Of a stretch of DNA of 64,000 nucleotides, positions 1 through 10,426 are shown piece after piece. This DNA is from Agapetus fuscipes (Eukaryota; Arthropoda; Insecta; Trichoptera; Glossosomatidae), in NCBI GenBank assembly GCA_951799405.1, contig OX637335.1, forward strand, positions 21,270,342-21,334,341. The letters are read 5' to 3'. The notes below the pieces were generated by a model, which searched no databases, was not told the DNA's origin, and saw only the letters and a program-made list of their open reading frames with translations. Positions within the stretch are counted from its first letter, which is position 1. The number at the start of each line of letters is the position of its first letter. The position numbers and the translations under genes are program-made.

Positions 1-56
1 TTAAATGTGTCGAGTTCATGATGATTTTCAATAATTTGTGACCCTTATTCCTTGAG

Positions 57-125
57 GCTTGACTGATAGGTTGGCATGAGGCTGACCCCCCAAACTATGA
101 AAAATGGATCACTTTACCGATCGTC
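57..125 (+). repeat. TTAGA-SINE, 5' fragment
   Basis: Matches the family's first 65 bases or so (TTGACTGATAGGTTGGCATG, then the GGCTGACC and GGATCAC blocks). After about 125 it changes into an unrelated repeat, so the copy is cut short. Confidence 0.6.
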
Positions 126-305
126 CCCTTAGTTATTGTTTGTGTAATGTCTATCTGGCGTAATTTCACATGAGCAATGTTTGTATGTAAAAATATTTAA
201 AACAACTCTCACATTGTCGTGTTCCACGTTTTTTTCTTGGATCACATTGCCATCAATTTCATTGTAAAGCAAACAAGCACTGGGGGACGCAATGTCACCC
301 TTTTG
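126..305 (+). repeat. Dispersed repeat 'GAGCAATG'
   Basis: Contains the block TTTCACATGAGCAATGTTTG, then AACTCTCACATTGTCGTG and CAAACAAGCACTGGGGGACG. The same blocks in the same order recur at 34492-34745 (+) and, reversed, at 9200-9420 and 45400-45570. I see no terminal repeats and cannot assign a class. Confidence 0.5.
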
Positions 306-474
306 TCAGGGAAAAGCATTTAGAGTTGCAAAGCTTTAAGTTCATTTGAGATTTTATTTTACATTCTAAAAAGTATCAAATCTGCGGTAAAAAAAAGGTC
401 TGTGGAGTGTTCACGTCATGGGATAGTCAAAAGTCATCCGCGGCAACAGTCATGGGAATCACGCTGATATTATA

Positions 475-747
475 ATGGCGATGGTTCGTTTCTTCGCTAG
501 AAATGCCGTGTCTCCGCTCGGCTCGCCTGTGTCCCGCGCGGGTGAATGCCCCTCGCTAACGGCAAACGGAGCGAGTCTCCGCAGCCAACTCTCCCATACA
601 AAGTTGTACTTACTTCTAGCCAGATGCGGGCCCGCGGTCTGTCATTGCCATTGCAGTGTACACCTACCTACCTATGCTTTGTATCTGAAGATAATCTCGA
701 ACGAAATTACCGAAAAAAATAATTGGATGACTTGTTTAGATAAATGA
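475..747 (+). other. CpG-rich patch with a 90-codon open frame, unrecognised
   Basis: Bases 475-665 are clearly richer in G, C and CpG than anything nearby, and an ATG-initiated frame of 90 codons runs through them before entering AT-rich sequence. The protein is Ser/Ala/Cys-rich and I recognise no domain. It could be a 5' UTR or promoter-proximal exon of a host gene, or a remnant of a GC-rich element. No convincing splice donor is seen at its 3' end. Confidence 0.2.
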
Positions 748-947
748 AAAAAGTGACATCTGTGTATTGGTCAAAAATGAAAAAAATAGTACCTACAACA
801 ATTTTTTTGCATAGTTTTATCTACTTTTTTGAGATGTTTAGCTAGAATTCGATTGATTATAAAATTTATAGGAGGAATTTGTTACAAGCAGACCCTTGCC
901 ATATATTATTTTCCCTAAACTATCTAAGTTCCTTAATAATAATAGGA

Positions 948-1085
948 TGATTTATTTGGTGAGCGCTGTTTTTTGTCAATCACACCTCAAGAGTCCTCTG
1001 CGAGCTTGGTTGTGGCTAAAGAAAACCCCAATACTCAAGCATTACCCAAGTGTTGCAAGGCTCGATATATCTTTGACTAATAATA
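948..1085 (-). repeat. SINE-C 3' end with L2-like tail
   Basis: Read on the minus strand it ends CTCTTGAGGTGTGATTG, then AAAACAGCGCTCACCAAAT and AAATCATCC. This is the L2-like 3' terminus carried by SINE-C. The tRNA-like head is missing. Confidence 0.6.
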
Positions 1086-1095
1086 TGTTGGTATG

Positions 1096-1312
1096 AGTTC
1101 CTTGACGAATAGATTCATATGAAGCTCACCCTCCATGCTGTACAAAATTGGTTCGCTTTTGCCAATGCCACCCCTGCTGCAAGAAAAAGCGGTAGGACTC
1201 TTAGGGCATGTTATTTGAGTTTGGCTTATTTGATGTTACACGTGTCTGCTTGTGGGCGTGCATTAAACATAACACTTAAATGTTACTTTAATTTTGTAAA
1301 TTAGATTATAGT
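1096..1312 (+). repeat. TTAGA-SINE, diverged full-length copy
   Basis: Family blocks in order: TTCCTTGACGAATAGATT, CACCCTCCATGCTGTA, CCAATGCCACCCCTG, GTGTCTGCTTGTGGG and a terminal TTAGATTATAG. More diverged than most copies, so probably old. Confidence 0.65.
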
Positions 1313-2013
1313 GGTTGCTCCCAGTTCAATTAATATGTATTGTATGTACTTTTAATTCATTATTGTCTCACATTAGGCACATAGGTAAGTCGAAAAGAGT
1401 TATAATATTATTTCAATATTAAGAAATACTGGAAGTGATTATTTTTAATTATAGCCTCTGTTTACTTTTATGTAAGATTCCTAAATACGATGTTTTTTAT
1501 GGAATTCTAAAAGTCATTATGCATTTTTAGATTAAGTACCTGATAAAAACACTGCTTAGGCATATATTTCCACACATCACATGTCTATGGTGATTAAACA
1601 GAAAATTATCTCAAACCAATCGAGAAGAAAAACTTATCAAACATACTAAATAAAAACACACTCATCTGCGCGTAACGATCGTGAATGAATGTGAAAATCA
1701 ATGAATTTGAATTTATAAAAATACATATTACAAAACAGAGGCAGTTATCTTTCGAATGAATGGAAGCACTATGCTTTTTAAAACCGGTTGATTCGGCGGG
1801 AATAAAATTGTCCAGTTATTTTTCAATCAGTGTCCCACTGTGACTTTTTTATACTATCTAACATACGATTATATTAGTTTGATGTCTTCTTTTTAACCTA
1901 TAATATAATAGCGACTTCTTTATGATATCCTGTCAGATTTCTGTTGCGACTGGCACGTTTGTTTACAGACATTGAATAATGAAATCTGTGGACTAGAAAC
2001 TATTTTCACAAAA
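1313..2013. other. AT-rich stretch, nothing recognised
   Basis: No family repeat, long frame or terminal inverted repeat found by eye. Confidence 0.5.
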
Positions 2014-2252
2014 ATAGACCACCCATACTGTAAAACATGGTTCACTCTGCCAATGTCGCCCCTGTGTCAGGGAAGGTGGGCAAAAGTTGTAGGGTGTAGG
2101 TATGTTCATTTGAGGTTTGGATTTTATTTGTAAGTACACATACTTACAGCATTTGTAAGCGCGAACTATACGTGTTTGTATGTGGGCATGTATTTGATAT
2201 GAGCTTTAAATGTTAATATATCTTTGCAACTTAGATTATAGATTATTATAGA
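2014..2252 (+). repeat. TTAGA-SINE, 5' end missing
   Basis: Begins at the GACCACCCATACTGTAAAA block and runs to TTTGCAACTTAGATTATAG plus extra tail repeats. The first 30 or so bases of the family are absent. Confidence 0.75.
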
Positions 2253-2264
2253 TACACTATATCC

Positions 2265-2435
2265 ATTTGTAAAAGAGTGGGATATACAAAGTGAGCGTAA
2301 AAGAAGAAAATGCATGAAAAAGGTGATGGAAATGAATGAATTGAAAGAGGTATGTCTGGATAGGAAAAAATGGGGGCAGCTCTGCAGAGGTTCTGTCCAC
2401 CGCTAGCGGAATGGCAACAGAGTCACAGTTATAGT
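2265..2435 (+). repeat. RTE-like LINE, 3' terminal fragment
   Basis: Encodes in broken form the C-terminal run seen more fully at 40955-41193: a KRRKCMKKVM block, then an ELKEVC block, then KKWGQLC. It ends in the shared 3' sequence CGCTAGCGGAATGGCAACAG followed by GTCACAG. Family knowledge: such Lys/Arg/Trp-rich tails are typical of insect RTE-type reverse transcriptases. Confidence 0.55.
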
Positions 2436-2576
2436 CCTTAGTTAGAAAGAGAACATCTATAGATCTTCACAGTGTCATTTAGTTGTGAACAAAAAAAACT
2501 AGGATGAAACTACGAAATACTCCTAAAAAGTTGGTGGCTTTGAAACTAACGCTTGCGCGAACATTGTGCAAACGAG

Positions 2577-2603
<27 letters not shown>
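2577..2603. repeat. Poly(T) tract
   Basis: About 25 consecutive T. It lies at the end of the minus-strand repeat to its right, so it could be that element's poly(A) tail read on the plus strand. Confidence 0.8.
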
Positions 2604-2607
<4 letters not shown>

Positions 2608-2677
2608 AAATCCTGTGCGGGAGACTCCCTAGATTCTGAAAACTCTAGGGGTCTATGACACTTGTTGTAGTGCCGCA
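2604..2677 (-). repeat. Unclassified repeat 'GGGAGTCTCCCGCACAG'
   Basis: Minus-strand blocks CGGCACTACAACAAGTGTCA and GGGAGTCTCCCGCACAGG recur at 15187-15262 on the plus strand. The poly(T) next to it would be a poly(A) tail on this strand, suggesting a retroposon end. Class unknown. Confidence 0.45.
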
Positions 2678-2915
2678 GAGGTGTACGAGCTTGGTCGTCG
2701 CTACAAAGCGCCAATACTCAAGCAAGACCCAGTTGCTGTAAGGCTGGATGGACCCTTGGTGACCGGTCATTGGTAAAGGCTTATGAATTCTTCAACCCAG
2801 CGAAGAGCACATTCGAAATATTAATGGTATTTTTGGGTGCTCCGCCGGGATCCGAATCCACAACCTTCCATTTACGAGTCCAAAGTGTTGCCACTACGGA
2901 CTACGGACCGGTCCG
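2678..2915 (-). repeat. SINE-C, near full length without the L2-like tail
   Basis: On the minus strand: a tRNA-like head with the A-box region near GTCCGTAG and a B-box-like segment near 2850 (GTTGTGGATTCGGATCC), then GCTCTTCGCTGGGTTGAA, ACCAATGACCGGTCACCAA, CAGCCTTACAGCAACTGGGT and GCGCTTTGTAGCGACGACCA. Confidence 0.75.
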
Positions 2916-3077
2916 TCCGAGTTTTAAATCTTTAAACGGTACATTTGTAAATTATTAAAGGAAAATGCATTATGATAAGACATTATGGCATGTGAAATTA
3001 TTGGGTGTCGAAAAATAAAATGAAGAAAAAAAGAAAACACAGGATTTCACAGATTAGAACTTCCTTGATTATTAAAT

Positions 3078-3335
3078 TCCTTGACTTATAGGTTGGTATG
3101 AGGCTGACCACCCATACTGTAAAAAATGGTTCACTTTGCCAATGTCACCCCTGTTTCAGGGAAGGTCGGCAAAAGTTGTGGGGCTTATGTTCATTTGAGG
3201 TTTGGATTTTATTTGTAAGTACACATTCAGCATTTGTAAGCGCGAACTACACTTGTTGGTTTGTGGGCATACATCTGAGAGCTTTAAATGAATATATCCT
3301 TGCAACTTAGATTATAGATTATTATAGATTATAGA
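3078..3335 (+). repeat. TTAGA-SINE, full length
   Basis: Starts ATTCCTTGACTTATAGG and carries GGTTCACTTTGCCAATGTCA, CCCCTGTTTCAGGG and TTGCAACTTAGATTATAG, with extra TTATAGA tail units. Confidence 0.85.
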
Positions 3336-3903
3336 ACATGTTTTGTATGACTACACCAGTGCTGGGTTTGACAGGACTGGGGACAACTGTGCCTCATAGA
3401 ATTTATCAATGCCGTAAGTTAGTTTATACTCCTCTACATTATAACTCAATATTTGCAGCCATATTTGCTATTTAACATTTTTACACACTTTTTATATGTT
3501 TGATTTGAATTTTATGATCGGGGAACCAAAAATTAGTACGTTCGCACGAAATTACAATATTTCCAAGGTTTATATTTTGACATTTATTGGTAGATACGCA
3601 AAGACGTAGGATATTTTATCTTCTCTACATATGTACGAAAAAAAAAATGGCTTGGAAATTATTTATGGGAAAAAAGGATTTTAGTGGCGGAAACAAATCG
3701 AGAAGCTCTCACAACACTGAGGATTTAAATAATTTTGTTGATATTTGTTTTTAAATTATGTATCCTTGTAAATCAGTCATTTATAATGATGGATTCGTAA
3801 CGAATCTCTACGACAAAAAAAGTGACTTCACACGGCCGGGTAGCAAACCCGAAAGTAAATTATTTACTAAAAAATACAGTGAAAATGTACATTGTACATA
3901 ATA
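3336..3903. other. AT-rich stretch, nothing recognised
   Basis: No repeat family or plausible exon seen. Confidence 0.45.
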
Positions 3904-3904
3904 T

Positions 3905-4158
3905 ATCTAAATCTAAATCTAAGTTGCAAAGATATGTATCATTTGAGATTCATGTTAAATGCATTCCCACAAGCAGACACGCATAATTTCACGCTCACAC
4001 ATGCCGCATGTGGACCGACAATATAAAAAAAAACAATCTCAATTGAACATAAGCCCTAACTCTTGCCGACCTTCCCTGAAACAGGGGTGAAATTTGCAAA
4101 GTGAACCATTTTTTACAGTATGGGTGGTCAGCCTCATACCAACCTATAAGTCAAGGAA
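3905..4158 (-). repeat. TTAGA-SINE, full length
   Basis: Minus-strand copy whose tail is made of TTTAGA rather than TTAGA units (CTAAATCTAAATCTAAG on the plus strand). Its 5' end abuts the L2-like fragment at 4159. Confidence 0.85.
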
Positions 4159-4860
4159 TACTAATACAACGATCTAATAAAGCGAAGTACTTGGATCGTG
4201 CCTTTTGCATGGCCGGCCCTGTGCTGTGGAATGTCCTACCCCATGAGCTTAGAGCCGTAGAGAGTGCAAGTGCGTTTATGTCGGATTTAAGGACATGTTT
4301 GTTTCGCAGATGTTATAGTTGAATAGTGCCCTTGCAGTGATTTATCACAAAACCGCACTATAAATATTGTATTCAAGGGCGTCGCCAAGGGGAGGCAGGG
4401 AGGGGCAGCTGCCCCCCCCTAGAGATTCTAAAAAAGTTGCCAAATATAATACAACCAAAGTCCTAAGTCTTTGAGTTGATATTTTGCTTGAAGTTTAAGC
4501 CTTGAACAATCATTCCCGTACGTCGAAACTCGTGCTCGTGTAGCTTTACACATTGGACTCTGTACTGTCACAGAATATTTATGTATATAGTACTAAGATA
4601 CTGTTGTTATTACAATCGCTGTAGATGTAAGGCTCGTAGTAAAAGTGAAAAGTTTCATGTGCTGTCGACTTTACCTACAATTCATACCTACTTTTCTCAT
4701 TCATAGAGAATGAGAAAAGTATGAATTGTAGTAGGTAAAGTCAACTTGCCCCCCCCTGCGCCATCGGCTGGCGACGCCCTTGATTGTATTTATTATTAAT
4801 ATTATTATAAGTCCCTACGGACACTATTCACATATATGTACCTATATAAGTGTGACGTTT
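4159..4860 (+). mobile_element. L2/CR1-like LINE 3' end, split by a hAT MITE
   Basis: Bases 4159-4321 encode the conserved C-terminus of this LINE group. KAKYLDRAFCMAGPVLWN aligns in pattern with the FGDRAF..AGP..WN run of the longer copy at 15876-18350, followed by LP.ELR and a DLRTCLFRR end and a stop. The 3' UTR has a short GCACTATAAAT segment. It is interrupted at 4374-4782 and resumes to about 4860. Confidence 0.75.
4374..4782. mobile_element. Non-autonomous hAT transposon (409 bp)
   Basis: Terminal inverted repeats CAAGGGCGTCGCCA and TGGCGACGCCCTTG are flanked by a perfect 8-bp target duplication ATTGTATT (4366-4373 and 4783-4790). An 8-bp duplication is the hAT signature. No transposase is encoded. 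A near-perfect inverted repeat at 4667-4742 could fold into a hairpin with arms of about 35 bp. Confidence 0.85.
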
Positions 4861-5022
4861 GCCCGCCTAATTCGTGTTAAGTAGATTTACCTACACTTTT
4901 TTGGGACACGGTTTGATAGTTTTCATGCTAATGTATACCTTTGAAACTGTCGCAGGAAACAGACATCTTGTGTTTGTCCAAACCACGGTCACTGGTTTTT
5001 CAACCAGGATGTTTGAATTATT

Positions 5023-5262
5023 CCTTGACTTATAGGTTGGTATGACGCTGACCACCCATACTGTAAAAAAATGGTTCACTTGGCCAATGTCACCCCTGTT
5101 TCACGGAAGGTCGGCAAAAGTTGCAAGGCTTATGTTAATTTGAGATTGAGTTTTTATGTTGTAGGTTCACATGCGACATGTACAAGCGCGAACTTATATG
5201 TGTCTGCTTAATATTATCTTAAATGTAAAACATTTTTGCAACTTAGATTATATATATATATA
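5023..5262 (+). repeat. TTAGA-SINE, full length
   Basis: Canonical head ATTCCTTGACTTATAGG. The tail has decayed to TTAGATTATATATATATA. A minus-strand copy follows about 65 bp away. Confidence 0.8.
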
Positions 5263-5325
5263 TCCCTTCATTCAACTAAACATCTTTCTAATATACATAT
5301 ATTAAGTTGTAGTATGTAGTAAGTA

Positions 5326-5549
5326 TCAAAGATATATTAAATTTGAGATTCACATTATATGTATTTTCACAATCAGAAATGTATAATTTCGCGCCTGCCG
5401 CATGTGGACTTACAATTTCAAAACCCAATCTCAAATGAGCATAAGCCCTGCAACTCTTGCCGACCTTCCCTGAAACAGGGGTGACATTAGCAAAATGAAC
5501 ATTTTTTTTACAGTATGGGTGGTCAGCCTCATACCAACCTATAAGTCAA
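5326..5549 (-). repeat. TTAGA-SINE, tail missing
   Basis: Minus-strand copy ending at AACCTATAAGTC. The TTAGA units at its 3' end are lost. Confidence 0.75.
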
Positions 5550-5998
5550 AAACAAAATATATGTTGGTACTTCTTCACTTTCACGGTGGTATTTTCGCCC
5601 TTAAAATAAGAGCGCCAGTGTCAGTTTGTAATGAAAGAATTGATGTTGTATTTGGGTGTACAGGACTGCCACCTTGCAAGTTTGTTTTTTGAACATGGAA
5701 CACCACGTGACTGAGGCGCATCCTGCTGATGCCGAAGAATGTTCATCCAGGAGTTGTCGTCGTGTCGTGGTACAAGCGAGCTCATTCGTATTCAAGACAG
5801 GCATCTTTTATGTTGACGATATGCCACGATTTCAGGGATGCCAAAACCATGAACAAGAAATTTGATGTGCACATTTCTTCTTTTTCTTGATTTAGATTTT
5901 TCGATCACAAAATAACTTCATGTCGGCTCATGGATCCTGAGATGAGGACGTCCAGTTATCTTTCCACGTTTTAGGAAGCTTCCAGCTGGGCGTTGACC
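5550..5998. other. Unassigned stretch with overlapping open frames
   Basis: Short open frames occur on both strands (5601-5865) with no recognisable domain. The 3' part (5885-5997) has a weak blockwise likeness to 8695-8800 (TCGGCTCATG, then GGAAG..TTCCAG, then GTTGACC), suggesting an old repeat. Confidence 0.3.
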
Positions 5999-6246
5999 TA
6001 ATCTAATCTAAGTTGCAAAGATATGTAACATTGGGGTTTCACATTATATACATTTTCACAAGCAAACACGTATAAGATCGCGCTTGTACATACCGCATGT
6101 GAACTTACAACATAAAAACACAAACTCAAATGAACATACACACTGCAACTCTTGCCGACCTTCCCTGAAACAGGGGTGACATTGGCAAAGTGAGCCATTA
6201 TCTACAGCATGGGTGGTAAGCCACATACCAACCTATAAGTCAAGGA
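5999..6246 (-). repeat. TTAGA-SINE, full length
   Basis: Tail TAATCTAATCTAAGTTGCAA, head CAACCTATAAGTCAAGG on the plus strand. Confidence 0.85.
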
Positions 6247-6363
6247 TCTAGAGACATCGTATTATATAGCTATGATATGTGTGAGTATTTCGTGACTTAT
6301 TCTGGAGAAATGGATCTGCTGCATCTCACGTTCAAAGTCAGTGACTAGGGTTCGGAGCCACCA

Positions 6364-6533
6364 GGGCTGGAAGTCTCATCACCACGGTAATTCTTACCTA
6401 CCAAATATCGGTAATATTTGTATGAAGACCTGTCAATCTAAGATGGCCGCAAGTGAACAGCTGATTAGTCTTGATACAAATATTACCAATATTCGGTAGG
6501 TAAGAATTACCGTGGTGATGAGACTTCCAGCCC
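6364..6533. mobile_element. MITE with ~60-bp terminal inverted repeats (170 bp)
   Basis: Both ends read inward as GGGCTGGAAGTCTCATCACC, then ACGGTAATTCTTACCTACC and a shared ATTTGTAT, leaving only about 50 bp in the middle. Outermost CAG/CTG bases would fit hAT, but no matching flanking duplication is visible, so the superfamily is open. Confidence 0.7.
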
Positions 6534-6535
6534 AG

Positions 6536-8095
6536 GAGTTTCAAAAATTACTATATTTATGACTGAAAATCATAGAACCGGTAAGGTTCACAAGAAATGA
6601 GAACTTTTCTTACCAGGAGCAGTGGAACTCCCGCTTCAAGTGAAATACATTCAAGCTTTTAAATAAATAGTTTCCACTTGACACATGCAATAACAAGTTA
6701 CAATACATGTGTAGCTTAGCTGCGATTGCGTTAATAATAACATAGTTGATTTTTTTTTTAATGCTGATACACGTCTCGCATTTCTGTGACTAGGTTCCTT
6801 AGTAAACAATAAAATATTTGTTTGTCTTTTCCTTAGCAACGGTTTCTGACGTCACAATTTTGTTGTCAATATAATTTGTGCTGATTCTGTTTGAACATTA
6901 CTCAAATATAATAAAAACTTTATTACGTTTAATTTAATTAAGAATTATGTATGGAAAATATTTGTATTGTACCTACCACGAATAATGATTGCGTTGGCCA
7001 GCCTGTCATTGTTTGTCTGGCAACATTAGAATGCCGCGCATGCGCGTGCGCGCTGGCAAGACTCATCAAAAGTAAAAGTATGGCGCGCGCTCCTACATCA
7101 CGATTACATTTTTTATGTTCACATTTTATTCAATTCATTACTACATACTAATTTTTGAGAACTTCAAAAGTATGTCCGACAGTTTTTAAAGAAAAAATGT
7201 TGATGTAGGTACGTACCACAAAGGATGTGGATGATTTTCCGATTCAATGTTGCCATAGCTATTTTCAGATTTTTTAAATATGGAACAATCTGATTCAAAT
7301 TAAGAAATATACCTACTCATGACAAATAAAATAAACTGCGATTTATTTATTTAACAATTTTAATTTGCACAATATCGGTTTACAATGAACTGATTACTTT
7401 TCTTGCTCTGGTTATATCGACTTCACGTCATAATGTTTCAAGCGGCTCTGACTCTCCACACGATTGCGGCTCATATTTATACAGTTCATATGGATGCTTA
7501 GGCTCATGCACTAATACTCGTATAATGGATTATACCAGAGCAATCTATCATCCATTTCATCATTATACTAGCTGTTCGATACAGTTCCAGTTACGCACAC
7601 CAGCAAGCTACGTGCCTAGGTACAATACACAAAAACTCAAAGTTCGTAACATTGGCGTGAAACTGTCCTGGCTTATGTTGCCCTCTAATGCCATGGACAT
7701 TGCACTTATCTAGAATAATTGTACTAATATTATGATGTAGCATGAGTGAGGAGTTGGACGTGCAATTCGTTTTATGGCATTAACCGCTGTTCGCGCTCAC
7801 ATGATTGGAATTCTTATACAAGACAATACCAATGCAGGACGTACACGAGGTGAACTCATACTAACACTTTAAGTATAAAGCATTACAGCGTTATGCCACA
7901 GAAAGTATAGCAAGTGAAGTAGCACTTCTAGTGAGCGTTTTAGTCTACGTTAAATTTTGGTAGCACGTTTTATACTTGGGATACAAGGCACTGAAGCAAT
8001 CACCTGACAGTAATGATGACATTGAACTCTGAGGGAAATACCTGCGGATCCAAGTTTTATCATGAACAATACTATGCGACTTCGTAGCGCGCAAC
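6536..8095. other. Long stretch with no recognised element
   Basis: Mostly unique AT-rich DNA. A short GC-rich purine/pyrimidine alternation lies near 7035-7090 (GCGCATGCGCGTGCGCGC). No convincing exon or repeat family seen. Confidence 0.4.
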
Positions 8096-8099
8096 AAAA

Positions 8100-8127
8100 C
8101 GCATCATCATCATCATCATCATCATTG
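8100..8127. repeat. (ATC)n microsatellite
   Basis: About eight ATC units. Confidence 0.9.
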
Positions 8128-8400
8128 GCACGACAACCCGGGGTGGGTCTTGGCATCCCTCAGCAACCGCTGACAGCGCTGTCTATCCAACGTCTTCCTC
8201 CTCCAGTCCCACATTCTCACTGCAAGGCAATCCGCCACCACTCCATCCAGCCATCTTGAACGTGGTTTTCCCTCTGTCCGGCGTCCCTCCGGGTTCGTCA
8301 TCACAATCGTCTTCTCCAGGCTCCGATGGTCCATTCGCTGAATGTGCCCCAGTCAATGCAGCCTGTTGACCTTTATTGAGCGGACCACATCAGCGTCCTG
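8128..8400 (-). pseudogene. LINE reverse transcriptase C-terminus, decayed
   Basis: The minus strand encodes NRLH, a stop, LGHIQRMDHR, then EGRRTEGKPRSRWLDGV, DWRRKTLDRQRCQRLL and DAKTHPGL. This GRR..GRPR.RWLD / LDR..WR.LL / AKTH.GL pattern is the well-known C-terminal signature of insect RTE-type and related LINEs. One in-frame stop replaces the expected Trp before LGH. Confidence 0.75.
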
Positions 8401-8454
8401 GTACATCAAACAACAAAACGCATGCTACAACTTAATCTTCATTTCGTGATTGAA

Positions 8455-8680
8455 ATCTCCTGATCTGTCATCGTCATGATTCGACAGCTCTGGGTGAGCC
8501 TGGGATGAATCCAGGATTCTCCTCCACTCCCGCCGGTCCATCGCTTTTGCTCTCTGTCATCATCTCAATGTTATCATCATGAGCTCAACAGTCCTGGTTG
8601 AGCCTTGGCTGAATCTAGAATTCTCTTCCACTCTCGCCTGCCCATCGCCTTTGCTCTCCAGCTACGCATATCTGCCTAGT
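8455..8680 (-). repeat. LINE 3' UTR-like repeat, tandem pair
   Basis: Two units of about 110 bp share GAGCCT.GG.TGAATC.AG, ATTCTC.TCCACTC.CGCC and CCATCGC.TTTGCTCTC. This GAATCCAGGATTCTCC motif is common at arthropod LINE 3' ends. It lies behind the LINE C-terminus at 8128-8400 but is not obviously the same element. Confidence 0.5.
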
Positions 8681-8689
8681 TTGAATTCT

Positions 8690-9195
8690 GCGATTTTTCG
8701 AACTGTGGTTTCGGATGGTTTCGGCTCATGAATTTGGAGATGGTGATGTTCAAATATCTTTAACCTTTTGGAAGGTCTTCCAGAGGGTTGACCAATTGGC
8801 ATCTCATTAGCTACAGTATGTGCGAGTCTTTTATGGCTCAATATGACGAATCTTCATCTTCGTTATGTACCCTGTCAGGTAACCCAACGTTGGCGATCAC
8901 CTGGATGACCATTCCCTTGTCGTGTGATGATCGGTATAGCACTTCCAAACTTCAGATGCCGGTCCACTCATAACGATATTTCCCAACCAGAACAACTGTC
9001 TCTGATCAGGCCCTCGTCTTCCATCAATTTTCCCATTAAAAGATTGAATAGTTCAATGATTGTTTGATGACACAAACCAAACTACTCAGTAGGGTGAATT
9101 TCTGGAACTGATTTAAAAGAATAAGGTGGTATTTTTTGCAGTTTATACCTCGGATGTTAAATCTTTCTAAATTTGATATTTCGCTCCCCCAGTTC
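8690..9195. other. No recognised element
   Basis: Unassigned apart from the weak likeness to 5885-5997 noted there. Confidence 0.35.
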
Positions 9196-9199
9196 TTGT

Positions 9200-9420
9200 T
9201 TACCGTATACGCCAATCTTGTCAAATATGACTTTTTCATGCAGTTGTCTTAAGAATCAAATTCTACACAATCTAAGCTAAGAAAAACCGTAAAACTCGAT
9301 AATGTGAGAGTTATTTTAAATATTTTTTAGGTAAATTTCTTGTTTTCATAAGACACATTGGTCCAGTACACATGCAAACATTGCTCATGTAAAATTTTCT
9401 CAATGGTGTATACGGCAAAC
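9200..9420 (-). repeat. Dispersed repeat 'GAGCAATG'
   Basis: Minus strand shows ATGAGCAATGTTTGCATGTG, TACTGGACCAATGTGTC, TAACTCTCACATTATCGAG and TTAGCTTAGATTGTGTAG in the order seen at 34492-34745. Confidence 0.55.
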
Positions 9421-10140
9421 AAGAACTAAGGCAGCGATTTGGCAACAGCTCCCGTCAACTCTAGCTTTGTTTAGAAATTAATGGTATTCAGAATAAGGTA
9501 ATGGTTACCATGTTTGTCCAAGGAATATTCAGTATTTGGCAGCAGAGACACATTTTAAATGCTTATGGCGAATGCCAATATGCTCCAGTGAGATCCCCAT
9601 TGTGTCTTCAATTTTTAAGGATTAAATTAATTTTCAAGGATTTTTGATGTGGTCTTACAGTGAGATCATAATCCAAACATTCATATCAGATGTCCTTAGT
9701 AGTCCGCTTATGTCTTACAAAATATTAAGTTGTTTTTTTTAAAACGAGGATCGTGTTTTTTTAATCTTGATCCTTTTTTTGGTTCCACAAATTACATCAG
9801 CAATTCGACACGGCCATTTGTTTTGCAAAGGGAAAAAGACACAACACATGTTTTCGTATTCCGTCCATGGTCTCATCGTAAAGGTGGAAGAGAAATAAAT
9901 CTGCTAAAGAGATGACAGCCGAGCTCGGGGCAGACTCGAGCCCAAGACCTCGTGTTGGAGAGATTAGCGGGCAATGTGCTTTGTCGGTGGAACCAGGTCA
10001 ATGACGTATTGGCATAACATACAATCGTGAAGCAAGTTGCATCAAAACGATGATAGTACATATTTCGTCACCTTAATGTTTATTTGTCTCATGCCCACCA
10101 GAGGTAATTTCACATTAATCAATATTTGTAAGGGTTTAGT
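9421..10140. other. No recognised element
   Basis: AT-rich, with short open frames only. Confidence 0.4.
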
Positions 10141-10226
10141 GGTTTACACAGTGAAAGTCCATTGTATATTAATTAAATAAACAAAGTTATAATTCACTTT
10201 TATAATTCTTTACTTATGTCAAGCAC

Positions 10227-10344
10227 AAATCACATGAGGCATGTGCAAGCGCGAACTTGTATGTGTCTGGTTGTGAGAATGCATGTAATGTGAATCTCCA
10301 ATGTAACATATCTTTGCAACTTAGATTAGATTAGATTAGATTAG
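10227..10344 (+). repeat. TTAGA-SINE, 5'-truncated, target duplication AAGCAC
   Basis: Only the 3' half of the element, ending CTTAGATTAGATTAGATTAG. AAGCAC flanks it on both sides (10221-10226, 10345-10350), and the undisturbed site exists in the opposite foldback arm. A 5' truncation, a repeat tail and a short duplication together indicate target-primed reverse transcription. Confidence 0.85.
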
Positions 10345-10403
10345 AAGCACTTTCGCCTACAAGGCATCATCAGGACCTGATGGTCCTGATGGTCCTTTTG
10401 GTC

Positions 10404-10426
10404 CTGATGATGCCTTGTAGGCGAAA
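10404..10426 (+). ncRNA. Hammerhead-like core
   Basis: CTGATGA is followed by T, a GCCT/AGGC stem with a TGT loop, then GAAA: the conserved box order of a hammerhead ribozyme around stem II. The same core sits reversed in the left arm at 10351-10373. One extra base between the A of CTGATGA and stem II is unusual, and the cleavage strand has not been located. Confidence 0.4.
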
